Positions 46,171 through 55,854 are shown, counted from the first letter of the stretch. The stretch is 64,000 nucleotides of DNA from Rubrobacter tropicus (GCF_011492945.1 NZ_CP045119.1:2108001-2172000), one strand, 5' to 3'. Numbers and translations are program-made. The notes: generated by a model not told the origin, from the letters alone.

Positions 46171-46271
46171 CGCGATGGGCTACATCATTCCGCAAACCGC
46201 TGTAATTGGTCGTGAAGTCGGGCCTCTTTACGAGTCAAGGAGTACGGTCCGAGGGTCGGTAGGGGTGGGGA

Positions 46272-46901
46272 TCACCGCCCTACTTCGAGATCCTTCAGCG
46301 TGCGTACTATCGTCTTGGAGCACTCCTCGGGGTCGCGAGCCTGCCGGGCGTCTAGCCTGACCTCGGCGGCGCGGATGCCGTCGGAGGAGAGTTCGCCGGA
46401 AAGCTCCGCGAGGATCGTGCTCACCGCGGACCGCCAGGCGCGCAAGAGCGGGTCCGGCACCCCACCGGCGTCGTCGGTGCCGACCACGACCACGCGTCCA
46501 TCTCCTCGCTCGCGCATGGCGGGCAGGGCTGCGGCGAGACAGTAGATGAAGCCCCTGAGGTTCACGTCCAGGGAACGCTCCCAGGCGTCGACGTCGAGGC
46601 TGCTGAAGGGCGGGGCGGCGGCGGAAGCCATGAACAGTAGGGCGTCGAGACCGCCGAAAGCCTCCACCGCGGCCTCCACCAGGTGGGCCGGGTGGTGGCG
46701 CTTGGCGAGGTCCAGGCCGAGGACGAGCGCCTCGCCGCCGCGCGCCCGGACCTCCGCTTCCAGTTCCTCCAGCCTCTGCCGGTCTCGCCCCCCGAGGGCA
46801 ACGTTGGCGCCCTCACGCCCGAGCGCCCTCGCCGCGGCGCCACCGTAGGCGCTGGAGCCGCCCAGCACCATCACGGTCTTGCCGGACAACGTCCCGCTCA
46901 T
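46272..46901 (-). CDS. Short-chain dehydrogenase/reductase-like protein without the usual YxxxK
   Basis: The Rossmann start KTVMVLGGSSAYGGAAARALG and the LDVNLRGFIYCLAAALPAM helix identify an SDR fold of 209 residues. The expected catalytic Tyr-x-x-x-Lys after the third strand is missing; the region reads GGVPDPLLRAWRSAVSTI. The normal Ser is also not apparent in VVVVGTDDAGG. It may bind a nucleotide without oxidoreductase activity, or use other residues. ATG 46901 overlaps the VKOR stop (ATGA), so it is translated together with the disulfide-bond genes. Confidence 0.82.
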   Translation of the reverse strand: MSGTLSGKTVMVLGGSSAYGGAAARALGREGANVALGGRDRQRLEELEAEVRARGGEALVLGLDLAKRHHPAHLVEAAVEAFGGLDALLFMASAAAPPFSSLDVDAWERSLDVNLRGFIYCLAAALPAMRERGDGRVVVVGTDDAGGVPDPLLRAWRSAVSTILAELSGELSSDGIRAAEVRLDARQARDPEECSKTIVRTLKDLEVGR

Positions 46902-47350
46902 CGCCCGCCCGCCGTCTCCCGGACGGGCGTACCCGTGTCGCGAAAGCGTAGGGCGCCGAGGGCGAGGCAGGCGACCACGATCCCGGCGTTCGCCACGCAC
47001 CACTGGCAGACCGCCCGGATCACGAGGAACTCGAGGTAGGTGAGGTAGGCGCTGAAGAGGGTGCCGACCAGGGCGATAAAGAGACCGAGGAGTGCCGCGG
47101 TCTCGCCCTTGAACACGGCCGAAAGCAGCAACCCGGCGTAGGCGACCAGACCGAGGGCGGCGACGGGGACGCCAAGGATCTCGGAGTAGCGGCTTGCCTG
47201 GACCGCCTCGCAGCCGCCCGACCCGCCGACGCAGACCGGGGCCGTGCCGCCGAGGTGGGACCAGGTGAGGTAGGCGCTGATCGCGACCCCGCCGGCGGCG
47301 AGCAGGGCGAGCCCGACGCGAAGGCCCGGATGCCCCCCGCGGGCGCCCAC
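46898..47350 (-). CDS. Vitamin K epoxide reductase (VKOR) family protein
   Basis: Bacterial VKOR reoxidises a DsbA-like partner and passes electrons to quinone, replacing DsbB in many actinobacteria. The 150-residue protein has four membrane helices, the first Cys pair in CVGGSGGC and the active CQWC near residue 118 followed by VANAGIVVACLALG. GTG 47350 overlaps the stop of the dsbA-like gene by one base (TAGTG). The pairing with a thioredoxin-fold gene strongly supports the role. Confidence 0.92.
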   Translation of the reverse strand: MGARGGHPGLRVGLALLAAGGVAISAYLTWSHLGGTAPVCVGGSGGCEAVQASRYSEILGVPVAALGLVAYAGLLLSAVFKGETAALLGLFIALVGTLFSAYLTYLEFLVIRAVCQWCVANAGIVVACLALGALRFRDTGTPVRETAGGR

Positions 47351-48062
47351 TACCCTCCCACCTCTTCCACCGCCCGGTCGACTTCCTCTATCGGCACCGC
47401 GCCGCGCAGTATCGTCTCGCCTTCCGGTCCCGAGACCACCAGGGTAGGCGTGCTGTTCACGCCGGCCTCGTTTGCCCTCTGCCGGACGGCCCCGAGCTCT
47501 TCTTCGATGGACGCGTCGTCCCGCGCCTCCCGCCACCGCGCGACGTCGAGCCCCTCCGTCTCCTGCGCCAGGCCGATGAGGAACTCGTCGGTGACGTAGC
47601 CGCTGTTCTCGGCGCCCTGGTTCTCGAAGAGCAGGCCGGCGTACTGCCAGTAGAGGTCCTGCTCCCCGCGGCGAGGGCGGCCCGCGCGGCGGGGACCGAG
47701 TCCGGCCCCAGGAAGGCGAGCGTCTCGGAGACCAGCTTCGCATCCCCCGGTCTCACGTAGCGGTCCACGACCCCCGGCAGCGTCTCGCGGGCGAACTGGC
47801 CGCACGCCGGGCACTGGAAGTCCTCGTAGAGCCGTATCGTGACCGGGGCGTCAGCGTTGCCGAGCGTGGTCCCGTTCTGCGGTATGGCGCCGAGGTCCTC
47901 CTGTTGGCCCTCGCCGAGCGCGCTCAGCGCCACGAGGAGCCCGGCCACCAGGACCGCGCCGATCCCCAGCATGACGAGCAGCCGCGTGTTGTTCTGCCTT
48001 CCGCCTTCGTTCCCGGGCCTTCCGGGCCTCTTTCGGGCCCCGTCCTGTCGTTCTTTCCGCAT
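47350..48062 (-). CDS. Membrane-anchored DsbA-like thiol oxidase, one suspected 1-base deletion
   Basis: A membrane anchor (LLVMLGIGAVLVAGLLVAL) precedes a thioredoxin domain with LYEDFQCPACGQFARETLPG, where CPAC is the redox site. The second half (LYWQYAGLLFENQGAEN, GVNSTPTLVVSG with the cis-Pro) lies in another frame. One base added to CCCC 47664-47667 joins them as AALAAGEQDLYWQYA, giving 237 residues. It resembles DsbA/DsbG-type proteins of the oxidative folding pathway and is coupled to VKOR. Confidence 0.88.
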
Positions 48063-48121
48063 GTCCCGTCCGCACCTTTCTCCCGTTCCTTGAGCCGTAC
48101 CGGTCAGGCGGGGTCTGAAAG

Positions 48122-48141
48122 CCCCGCCCCTACGGGCGGGG
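48122..48141 (-). terminator. GC hairpin after the small membrane protein gene
   Basis: CCCCGCCC at 48122-48129 pairs with GGGCGGGG at 48134-48141 around a 4-base loop and overlaps the stop of the upstream gene at 48130. It lies 60 bases before the start of the dsbA-like gene and may separate the two transcripts. Confidence 0.55.
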
Positions 48142-48480
48142 AGGCTCAGGCTCGAGATCGGCGTAGACCTGGGCGGGCCTCCGGTCGGAGGCGGGCCGCG
48201 GGCCGAAGGACCGGACCAGGGGCGGCGCGGCGACCGCGGCGACCGCGGCGAGCGTGGCCGAGGGCAGCTCGGCGGAGGCCGGGGCGTGCGACTGGAGGAA
48301 GTGGGGGCAGCCGGCCTCGCCGCAGAGGCCGGCCGCGTCCAGGTAAGGGTAGAAGAGGGCGAAAGCAAGCAGGACCGCCGCCAGGATAAACGGTCGCGGG
48401 AGTGGGGTCGCGGGCCGCTGTCGCGTAACCGTGCAAGTTTGGATCAAGGTGGCCCATCCCCCATGCTCGTGCTCCTTCAT
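48130..48480 (-). CDS. Small single-pass membrane protein of unknown function
   Basis: The 116-residue frame starts at ATG 48480, 1 base after the stop of the gene upstream. It has one membrane helix (FILAAVLLAFALFYPYL), then an extracytoplasmic CGEAGCPHFLQS with two Cys that could form a disulfide, and an Ala-rich and Pro-rich end. It precedes the dsbA/VKOR genes on the same strand, so it may be a substrate of that system. I do not recognise the family. Confidence 0.6.
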   Translation of the reverse strand: MKEHEHGGWATLIQTCTVTRQRPATPLPRPFILAAVLLAFALFYPYLDAAGLCGEAGCPHFLQSHAPASAELPSATLAAVAAVAAPPLVRSFGPRPASDRRPAQVYADLEPEPPRP

Positions 48481-48481
48481 T

Positions 48482-49006
48482 CTACTCCGCGGGGGTCCTC
48501 GTCGCGCCCCCGGAGGTGCCGACCGGCCCCCTCTCCCACTCGCCAAGCGCCCCGCCGAAAAAGCCCCCGATCAGGTTCAGAACGAGAAGCGCAAGGCTGG
48601 CGAGCAGGGCACCGCCGGCGAACCCGAGCGTCACGGAGGGGAGCGGTATCCCACCCTCTACAAGCACTATACCGGCGGTGGCGAGGAGGATGGCCGAGAC
48701 CACCGCGACGGCGACGACCACGAAGACGAAGCCGAGTATCGCGACCATCGCGCCGTGCAGCCCGCCCGAGACCCGGGCTTTTCTGCCGGCCACGTACCCG
48801 CCGGCGAAGTGGGCCAGAAAGCCGGAGACGAGCGAGATCGCGACGACCCCCGTCGTGGGGCTCGCGGCGCTCAAAGCCTCTCCGCCGAACAGGAAGACGT
48901 GGGCCGCCTCGAACACGAGGTTGAGCGCGATGCCGGCCGCGATCGCGACGGCCCAGCCCACGACCACGGCCCTCCAGTTCGTCCTCTCCCGGATGCGTCG
49001 GAACAC
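48482..49006 (-). CDS. Integral membrane protein, small four-helix type
   Basis: This 174-residue protein has about four membrane helices, including AVVVGWAVAIAAGIALNLVF and GVVAISLVSGFLAHFAGGYV. The Gly-rich GGYVAGRKARVSGGLHGAMV is typical of TIGR04086/YrzE-like membrane proteins of unknown function. The start is GTG 49006, just downstream of narI. Whether it belongs to the nar operon or heads the following genes is unclear; the gap to narI is 18 bases. Confidence 0.7.
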   Translation of the reverse strand: MFRRIRERTNWRAVVVGWAVAIAAGIALNLVFEAAHVFLFGGEALSAASPTTGVVAISLVSGFLAHFAGGYVAGRKARVSGGLHGAMVAILGFVFVVVAVAVVSAILLATAGIVLVEGGIPLPSVTLGFAGGALLASLALLVLNLIGGFFGGALGEWERGPVGTSGGATRTPAE

Positions 49007-49024
49007 GCGCCTACCCCCGGGCCC

Positions 49025-49804
49025 TCACTCGACGCGCCGGCTCTGCTCGACGCCGGCGGGCTTCTTGCCCGACTTGTTGGCCCTCTCGCGCGCCAGGGTG
49101 GCCCGCGGGTTGGAGCTGCGGTACTGGACGTGGCCGCGGCGCAGGTAGCCCAGCGGCACGCTGAAGACGTGAACCAGGCTCGAGAACGGCCACAGCGCGA
49201 ACAAAACGAAGGCCGAGATAGCGTGAAGCTGGAATATGAGGGGCACCCCGACCATGAGGCCGGCTTCGGGCCGGAACAAAAAGAGGTTGCGGAACCACGC
49301 GCCCACGGTGTCCCTGTACTCGAACTCCCCCTGCAGCTCGTACTGGCTGGCGTAGACGCGGTAGCCGATGGTCGCCGCGAGGCCGAGCAAGACCACCACC
49401 AGGAGCAACCCGTCCGTCACGAACCTCATCGTCTCGGTGTTGTTCCGGATGCGGGGTATGAACCAGCGGCGGATGTTCAACAGGAGGATGCCGGCCATCG
49501 CGACGATCCCGACCGGGGCGCCCACCCACAGGGAGAGCAGGTGGTAGTTGTGGTCCGAGACCCCGATCGCGCGGTAGACCCCGATCGGCACGAGCAGCCC
49601 CATCACGTGCCCCCCGAGGACGAACAGGAACCCCCAGTGAAAGAGCAAAACGCCCCACATGAGCAGCCTCCGCTCCAGTAGCTGGCTCGACTTCGGCGTC
49701 CAGCCGTACTGGTCGTAGACGTACCGGTAGACGTGCCCGAGTACGAACGTGACGAGGGCCAGGTAAGGGAAGATCACCCACAAGAACTGGCTCCAGAGGC
49801 TCAT
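49025..49804 (-). CDS. narI: Respiratory nitrate reductase gamma subunit (cytochrome b)
   Basis: NarI is the membrane diheme cytochrome b that takes electrons from quinol and hands them to NarH. The 259-residue protein has five membrane helices with the heme-ligand His residues in FVLGHVYRYVYD, LFHWGFLFVLGGHVMG and LIFQLHAISAFVLFALWPFS, followed by LVHVFSVPLGYL. ATG 49804 overlaps the narJ TGA. It is the last structural gene of narGHJI. Confidence 0.97.
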   Translation of the reverse strand: MSLWSQFLWVIFPYLALVTFVLGHVYRYVYDQYGWTPKSSQLLERRLLMWGVLLFHWGFLFVLGGHVMGLLVPIGVYRAIGVSDHNYHLLSLWVGAPVGIVAMAGILLLNIRRWFIPRIRNNTETMRFVTDGLLLVVVLLGLAATIGYRVYASQYELQGEFEYRDTVGAWFRNLFLFRPEAGLMVGVPLIFQLHAISAFVLFALWPFSSLVHVFSVPLGYLRRGHVQYRSSNPRATLARERANKSGKKPAGVEQSRRVE

Positions 49805-50468
49805 CGTTTCCTCCCGTGAAAGACGACGTTGCCGATCGGAGCAACGCCACCCAAAGCGCCGTCGTCGCCGAAGGGCTCTCCGGGCGCCGCGTCGGCCGAG
49901 TAGGGCTCGAGCCCCACGCTCTCCTGCGGCGGCCCTGCACTATGAGCTTCCTCATCTCCGCGACGGTCCCCTCGTCGAGCGCGGGCAGGAAGAAGTCGAG
50001 CGCGTCGGCGAGATGGGCGTAAGGGCTCCTGTCGTGGACGAGGGAGCGCCGGATGACCTCTATGGCCGCCCGGTTCCCGGCGAGCATCGCCAGCCCCTCC
50101 TCCGGGGCTTCCGAGGCAAACTCCAGCAGGAGCGGGAGGTAGTCCGGCAGCTCGGTCGTGTCGAGCGGGTACCCTGCCCGGGAGTACGCCTCTTTCATGT
50201 CGGCGAGGGCCCGGCCGCGGGAGCGGGCGTCGCCGTGACGGTAGTAGCTGAGGTACAGGCAGCCCCGTCGTTTGAAGTCGAAGACTTCGGCGTAGGTCGC
50301 CTGCAGGCGCGACGGGGGCTCTTCTTCCCAGTAGGCCAGGAACGGTAGGATGGCGTCCTTCGCGGGCGACGGCGGGAGGTCGTGGGCGGCGGCTGAGATC
50401 TCCTGGCGATAAGCCAGCACCTCGTCGTCCGGGTAGCGGAGCAGGATGGAGAGGAGCTTGAAGATCAC
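49801..50468 (-). CDS. narJ: Nitrate reductase assembly chaperone NarJ, one suspected 1-base deletion
   Basis: NarJ inserts molybdenum cofactor into NarG and is not in the final enzyme. It reads LLSILLRYPDDEVLAYRQEI at the N-terminus and contains YVEVF-like YAEVFDFKRRGCLYLSYY and GDARSRGRALADMKEAYSRA. After MRKLIVQG the frame is lost; adding a base to CCC 49933-49935 restores a tail ending NVVFHGRKR and a TGA overlapping the narI ATG, for 222 residues. GTG 50468 overlaps the narH stop (GTGA). Confidence 0.93.
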
Positions 50469-52195
50469 GCGCCCGCCCCCTTCGGCCCGCGCCCCTTGAG
50501 GTGGAACGCCTCGAAGTCCTTCTTGCTCGTAAAGAGCCGCACGTTTGGCGCCCGCACCTTCCCGCCCAGCTCCCTGGCCTTCTTCTCCAGCTCGTCCTTC
50601 ATGGCGTAGAAACCCTCGTTGCGCGTCCCGCCAAATGCGCCGGCTTCGGCCGAAGAGGAGCAGCTACCAGGTCCGCCGGCGAAGTCCAGGCTGCAGGAGG
50701 AGTAGGCGTCGTTGCGGTGTCCGCCGTCGGAGGCGGCGGCCGGGCCGCCGGCGAACTGGAGGCCGGCCGTGCCGCGCTGCTCGTAGAGCTCCGCGGCGAG
50801 CTCCTTGTGGGCGGGCGGGATGACGTAGCGGTCCTCGTACTTTGCGATGGCGAGCAGGCGGTACATGTCTTCGATCTCCTGCGGCCCCATCCCGACCGCC
50901 GATGCGACCTCGGCGTCCCCGAGACCGGAGAGGTTCTTCTCCCGCATGTAGCCCCGCATCGCCGCCAGGCGTTTCAGCACCCTCCTGACCACCTCCTCGT
51001 CGCCGGCCGAGAGGAGGTTGGCCAGGTACTGGATCGGTATCCTGAGCTCGTCTATGGCCGGAAAGACGTCGTCGGGGTCGGCCTCGGCGCCGTTCCCTTC
51101 CACAAAACCCATGACCGGCGAGAGCGGGGGAACGTACCAGACCATGGGCATCGTGCGGTACTCCGGGTGGAGCGGCAGGGCGATGCCCCACTCTATGGCG
51201 AGGCGGTAGATCGGGGACCGCTGCGCCGCCGCGACCCAGTCGTCCGGAATCCCGTCGAACCGCGCCTGCTCGACGACCCCGGGGTCGTTCGGGTCCAGAA
51301 ACACGCCGCGCTGGGCCTCCAGCAGGTCCTTCTCGTCGGGCACCGAAGCGGCCCCCTCCACCGCGTCGGCGTCGTAGAGGACGAGACCTATGTAGCGCAG
51401 GCGACCGACGCAGGTCTCCGAGCAGATCGTCGGCTGCCCCGTCTCTATGCGCGGGTAGCAAAGCGTACATTTCTCCGCTTTGCCCGAATCCCAGTTGAAG
51501 TAGACCTTCTTGTAGGGGCAGCCGGAGACGCAGTAGCGCCAGCCGCGGCACTGCTCCTGGTCTACCAGCACGATCCCGTCCTCCTCGCGCTTGTACATCG
51601 CGCCGGAAGGGCACGACGCGACGCACGAGGGGTTCAGGCAGTGCTCGCAGATGCGCGGCAGGTACATCATGAAGACCTTCTCGTACTCGAAGCGCACCGA
51701 CTCCTCAAGCTCGCCCCGGATGTTCGGGTCGAGCGAGGCGGTCTCGGGGGCGCCCGCGAGGTCGTCGTCCCAGTTCGGCCCCCACTCCAAGTCTATGGGA
51801 TCGCCGGAGAGCTGCGAGATGGGCCTTGCCACGGGCTGATGCTCGCTCTGTTTCGCGTTCGTGAGCGTCTCGTAATCGTAGGTCCAGGGCTCGTAGAAGT
51901 CGTCTATGGACGGCATGTCCGGGTTGAAGAAGATGTTGGCGAGCTTGCGGAGCTTGCCGCCGGCCTTGAGCTCGAGCTTGCCGTTCTTGCCTAGAGTCCA
52001 GCCGCCCTTCCAGCGTTCCTGGTCCTCGTAGAGCTTCGGGTAGCCGACGCCCGGTTTGGTCTCGACGTTGTTCCACCACTGGTATTCCGTGCCCTCGCGG
52101 CTCGTCCAGACGTTCTTGCAGGTAACCGAGCAGGTGTGGCAGCCGATACATTTATCCAGGTTCATCACCATCGCCACCTGGGCTTTGACGCGCAC
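50465..52195 (-). CDS. narH: Respiratory nitrate reductase beta subunit
   Basis: NarH carries one 3Fe-4S and three 4Fe-4S clusters between NarI and NarG. The 576-residue protein has CIGCHTCSVTCKNVW near the start, CEHCLNPSCVASCPSGA, and CRGWRYCVSGCPYKKVYF, in which Trp replaces one Cys as in other NarH 3Fe-4S sites, and CTLCYPRIETGQPTIC. GTG 52195 overlaps the narG TAG by one base. The long open frame further upstream is narG in another frame. Confidence 0.97.
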   Translation of the reverse strand: MRVKAQVAMVMNLDKCIGCHTCSVTCKNVWTSREGTEYQWWNNVETKPGVGYPKLYEDQERWKGGWTLGKNGKLELKAGGKLRKLANIFFNPDMPSIDDFYEPWTYDYETLTNAKQSEHQPVARPISQLSGDPIDLEWGPNWDDDLAGAPETASLDPNIRGELEESVRFEYEKVFMMYLPRICEHCLNPSCVASCPSGAMYKREEDGIVLVDQEQCRGWRYCVSGCPYKKVYFNWDSGKAEKCTLCYPRIETGQPTICSETCVGRLRYIGLVLYDADAVEGAASVPDEKDLLEAQRGVFLDPNDPGVVEQARFDGIPDDWVAAAQRSPIYRLAIEWGIALPLHPEYRTMPMVWYVPPLSPVMGFVEGNGAEADPDDVFPAIDELRIPIQYLANLLSAGDEEVVRRVLKRLAAMRGYMREKNLSGLGDAEVASAVGMGPQEIEDMYRLLAIAKYEDRYVIPPAHKELAAELYEQRGTAGLQFAGGPAAASDGGHRNDAYSSCSLDFAGGPGSCSSSAEAGAFGGTRNEGFYAMKDELEKKARELGGKVRAPNVRLFTSKKDFEAFHLKGRGPKGAGA

Positions 52196-55100
52196 TAGTA
52201 GACCACCTCGCTCTCGCGCTTGCGGATCACCGTCAGCTCGTCGCGCTGGGAGCCCGTCGGGCCGTAGTAGTTGAAGAAGTACGAGAGCTGGGCGTAGCCC
52301 CCGATCATGTGCGTCGGCTTGACGTAGATCTTGGTCAATGAGTTCTCCGTGCCGCCGCGGGTGCCGGAGACCTCGCTTATGGGCACGTTCAGGTGACGGT
52401 CCTGGGAGTGGTACATGATCGTGGTCCCCTCGGGGATGCGGTGGGAGACGACGGCCCGCGCCGCGACCACCCCGTTGCGGTTGTACGCCTCCACCCAGTC
52501 GTTGTCCTTCACGCCCATCTTCGCGGCGTCCCTGTCGCTGATCCACATCGTCGGCCCGCCCCGAAAGAGCGTGAGCATGGTCAGGTTGTCCTGGAACTCG
52601 GAGTGTATGGACCATTTGGAATGCGGCGTCAGGTACTTGAGCACGACCTCCGCCTTGCCGTTTCCCTCCCTGATGTCCCCCAGGTGTTTGGCCATCCGCA
52701 TCGGTGGTCTGTAGGCGGGTAGGCCCTCGCCGTACTCGAGCATCCACTCGTGGTCGACGTAGAACTGCTGGCGGCCCGTGAGGGTTCGCCAGGGGATGGA
52801 GCGGTCGACGTTTATGGTGAAAGGCGAGTAGCGGCGGGTGCGGCTCTCGGTGCCGGACCATTCGGGGGAGACGATCACCTTGCGCGGCTGGGAGACTATG
52901 TCGGCGAAGGTTATGAGCTCCTCGCCCCGCTCCTCGGCCAGGTCCGCGAGCTTCATCCCCGTCCGTTCCTCCATCTGCCCGAAACCCTCTACCGCCATGC
53001 GGCCGTTCGTGGTGCCCGAGAGGGCGAGTATCGCCTCGCACACCTGGTCGGCCCTCTTGATCTCGGGCCTCCCTGCGCCGACGCCGCGGCGCACGGTCCC
53101 GTTGCGTCCCTTTAAATACTCGATCTCCTGGTGCGGCTTCCAGAGGTTGCCCTTGGCCCCGATCCCGACGTTCTCGACCGCGGGCCCTATTGCGGTCATC
53201 TTCTCCGCGACCGCACCATAATCCCGCTCGACTACGACGAGCTTGGGCATGGTCTTGCCCGGGATGGGCTCGCACTCGCCCTTCTTCCAGTCGAGGACCT
53301 TCCCTGACGGCTGGGCCAGCTCGTCCGGCGTGTCGTGGAGCAGGGGGGCGGCTATCAGGTCCCTTCTAATCCCCAGGTGCTTCTTGCCGAGTCTGGAGAA
53401 CGCTTCGGCGACGTAGTTGAAGATGTCCCAATCGCTCTTCGCCTCCCACGGCGGCGTTATGGCCGGGTTGAACGGGTGAACGAACGGGTGCATGTCGGTC
53501 GAGGAGATGTCGTGCTTCTCGTACCAGGTCGCCGTCGGCAGCACGATGTCCGAGTACAGAGACGAGCCGTTCTTGCGGAAGTCTATGGTCGTCAGAAGGT
53601 CGATCTTACCCTCGGGCGAATCCCGCCAGACCACCTCCTCCGGGCGCATCTCCTGAGGCGTCTCCTCGCTCCGGACGGCCGCGTCTGGAACGCCGAGCAG
53701 GTGCTTCAAGAAGAACTCGTGGCCCTTGCTGGAAGAGCCGAACAGGTTGCAGCGCCACAGGGTAAGGACGCGCGGGAAATTCTCCGGCGCGTCGGGGTCC
53801 TCGGCGGCGAACCGGAGGCGCCCCTCCTTGAGCTCGCGCACCACGTACTCCTTCGGGTCCATGCCCTCGGCTTCGGCCTCGTCTACGAGATCGAGCGGGT
53901 TCCGGTTGAAGCTCGGGTAGGAGGGCAGCCAGCCGAGGCGGGCGGAGAGGGCGACGCAGTCGGCCATGTGCTTGCCGGCCAGCTTCCCCTTTCCGAGCGG
54001 GGTGGCGAACTCGTCGGCCTTGAAGGTGTCGTAGCGCCACTGGCTGCTCGCCAGGTACCAGAGGGCCGTGCCGGCCATGTGGCGCGTGGGCCTCGCCCAG
54101 TCGAAGGCGAAGGCGAGGGTCGACCAGCCCGTGATGGGGCGGACCTTCTCCTGGCCGACGTAGTGGGCCCAGCCGCCGCCGTTTCTGCCCTGGCAGCCGC
54201 ACAGGACGACGAGGGCGAGCATGGAGCGGTAGATCTGGTCCGAGTGATACCAGTGGTTGGTGCCCGCGCCCATCAGGATCATGGACCGGCCCTCGCTCCT
54301 CTCGGCGTTGCGGGCGAACTCGCGGGCTATCCGGGCGCAGCGCCCGGCGTCAACGCCCGTGATCTCCTCCTGCCACGCCGGCGTGTAGGGCTCGGGATCG
54401 TCGTAGCCTTCCGGCCACTCACCCGGCAAACCCTCGCGCCCCACCCCGTACTGGGCCAGCAGCAAATCGTAGACGGTCGTGACCAGGTGCCCGCCGACGC
54501 GCCGGACCGGCACGCCGCGGCGCATCACGGTCCCGCCCTCGTCGTCGCCGGCGTCGAAGCGGGGCAGGTCTATCTCGACGAGTTCTTCGTGGCGGCCCAG
54601 AAGCGTGAGCGCGGGGTCGGCTTCGCCGAGCTCCAGGTTCCATTTGCCCATCCCCTCGGCGCCGTAGCGGTCACCCATCGAGCCGTTCGGCACCACGGGC
54701 TCCCCGTTCCTCGCGTCGACGAAGACGGTCTTCCACTCGGCGTTCTCCGAAGTCTCGCCCAGGTCTTTGGCGTGCAAGAAGCGGTCCGCGACGGGGGCGC
54801 CGCCCTCGCGCTCCCTGAGGGTCACGAGCATTGGGAGGTCGGTGTATTTCCTGGCGTAGTCCTGGAAGTACGGGACCTGGCGGTCCACGTAGAACTCCTT
54901 GAGCATCACGTGGCCCATCGCCATGGCGAGGGCGCCGTCGGTGCCGGGCTGGACGGGGAGCCAGTGGTCGGCGAACTTGGTGTGGTCGGAGTAGTCGGGG
55001 CTGACGACCACCGTCTTCTGGCCCTTGTAGCGGGCCTCGGTCATGAAGTGGGCGTCGGGGGCGCGGGTTATGGGGACGTTCGAGCCCCACATCATGAGGT

Positions 55101-55854
55101 AGGAGGCGTTCCACCAGTCGGCGGACTCCGGGACGTCCGTCTGGTCGCCCCAGATCTGGGGCGAGGAAGGCGGGAGGTCAGCGTACCAGTCGTAGAAGCT
55201 CGGGATGGTGCCCCCGATCAGGGACATGAACCGCGACCCGCCCGCGTAGGAGGCCATGCTCATGGCGGGTATCGGGGAGAAGCCGATGACCCTGTCGGGG
55301 CCGTACTTCTTTATCGTGTACACGTGCGCGGCGGCCATGATCTCCGCGACCTCGGGCCACGCGGAACGGACGAGCCCGCCCTTGCCCCTGGCCACCTTGT
55401 AAGCCCTGGCCTTCTCCGGGTCCTCGACGATCGAGGCCCAGGCCGCTACCGCGTCCCCGGTACGGGCTTTCGCCTCGCGGTACATCTCGACGAGAACGCC
55501 GCGGACGTAGGGGTACTTTATGCGGATCGGGGAGTAGGTGTACCAGGAGAAAGAGGCGCCCCTGGGGCAGCCGCGGGGCTCGTACTCGGGCATGTCTGGG
55601 CCATTCGAGGGATAGTCGGTCTGTTGACTCTCCCAGGTGATGATCCCGTCCTTGACGTAGACCTTCCAGGAGCACGAGCCGGTGCAGTTCACGCCGTGGG
55701 TGGAGCGCACGATCTTGTCGTGCTGCCACCGCTGGCGGTAGGCGTGCTCCCACTCCCGGTCCCGCGCGTTCAACTCGGAGTGCTCGCCCGGCCGCTTCTC
55801 GCCCCTCCTGAAATACTGCAGGTTCCTGAGCAGGGGGTTGGTGGTCTTCGCCAC
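52195..55854 (-). CDS. narG: Respiratory nitrate reductase alpha subunit
   Basis: NarG is the molybdenum bis-MGD catalytic subunit that reduces nitrate to nitrite. The 1219-residue protein has the FS0 cluster ligands His53, Cys57, Cys61 and Cys96 (HGVNCTGSC, YEPRGCPRG), YPSNGPDMPEYEP, and molybdopterin-binding regions such as MMWGSNVPITRAPDAHF. GTG 55854 overlaps the narK TAG. A functional periplasmic export signal is not apparent, which fits a cytoplasm-facing NarG. Confidence 0.98.
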   Translation of the reverse strand: MAKTTNPLLRNLQYFRRGEKRPGEHSELNARDREWEHAYRQRWQHDKIVRSTHGVNCTGSCSWKVYVKDGIITWESQQTDYPSNGPDMPEYEPRGCPRGASFSWYTYSPIRIKYPYVRGVLVEMYREAKARTGDAVAAWASIVEDPEKARAYKVARGKGGLVRSAWPEVAEIMAAAHVYTIKKYGPDRVIGFSPIPAMSMASYAGGSRFMSLIGGTIPSFYDWYADLPPSSPQIWGDQTDVPESADWWNASYLMMWGSNVPITRAPDAHFMTEARYKGQKTVVVSPDYSDHTKFADHWLPVQPGTDGALAMAMGHVMLKEFYVDRQVPYFQDYARKYTDLPMLVTLREREGGAPVADRFLHAKDLGETSENAEWKTVFVDARNGEPVVPNGSMGDRYGAEGMGKWNLELGEADPALTLLGRHEELVEIDLPRFDAGDDEGGTVMRRGVPVRRVGGHLVTTVYDLLLAQYGVGREGLPGEWPEGYDDPEPYTPAWQEEITGVDAGRCARIAREFARNAERSEGRSMILMGAGTNHWYHSDQIYRSMLALVVLCGCQGRNGGGWAHYVGQEKVRPITGWSTLAFAFDWARPTRHMAGTALWYLASSQWRYDTFKADEFATPLGKGKLAGKHMADCVALSARLGWLPSYPSFNRNPLDLVDEAEAEGMDPKEYVVRELKEGRLRFAAEDPDAPENFPRVLTLWRCNLFGSSSKGHEFFLKHLLGVPDAAVRSEETPQEMRPEEVVWRDSPEGKIDLLTTIDFRKNGSSLYSDIVLPTATWYEKHDISSTDMHPFVHPFNPAITPPWEAKSDWDIFNYVAEAFSRLGKKHLGIRRDLIAAPLLHDTPDELAQPSGKVLDWKKGECEPIPGKTMPKLVVVERDYGAVAEKMTAIGPAVENVGIGAKGNLWKPHQEIEYLKGRNGTVRRGVGAGRPEIKRADQVCEAILALSGTTNGRMAVEGFGQMEERTGMKLADLAEERGEELITFADIVSQPRKVIVSPEWSGTESRTRRYSPFTINVDRSIPWRTLTGRQQFYVDHEWMLEYGEGLPAYRPPMRMAKHLGDIREGNGKAEVVLKYLTPHSKWSIHSEFQDNLTMLTLFRGGPTMWISDRDAAKMGVKDNDWVEAYNRNGVVAARAVVSHRIPEGTTIMYHSQDRHLNVPISEVSGTRGGTENSLTKIYVKPTHMIGGYAQLSYFFNYYGPTGSQRDELTVIRKRESEVVY

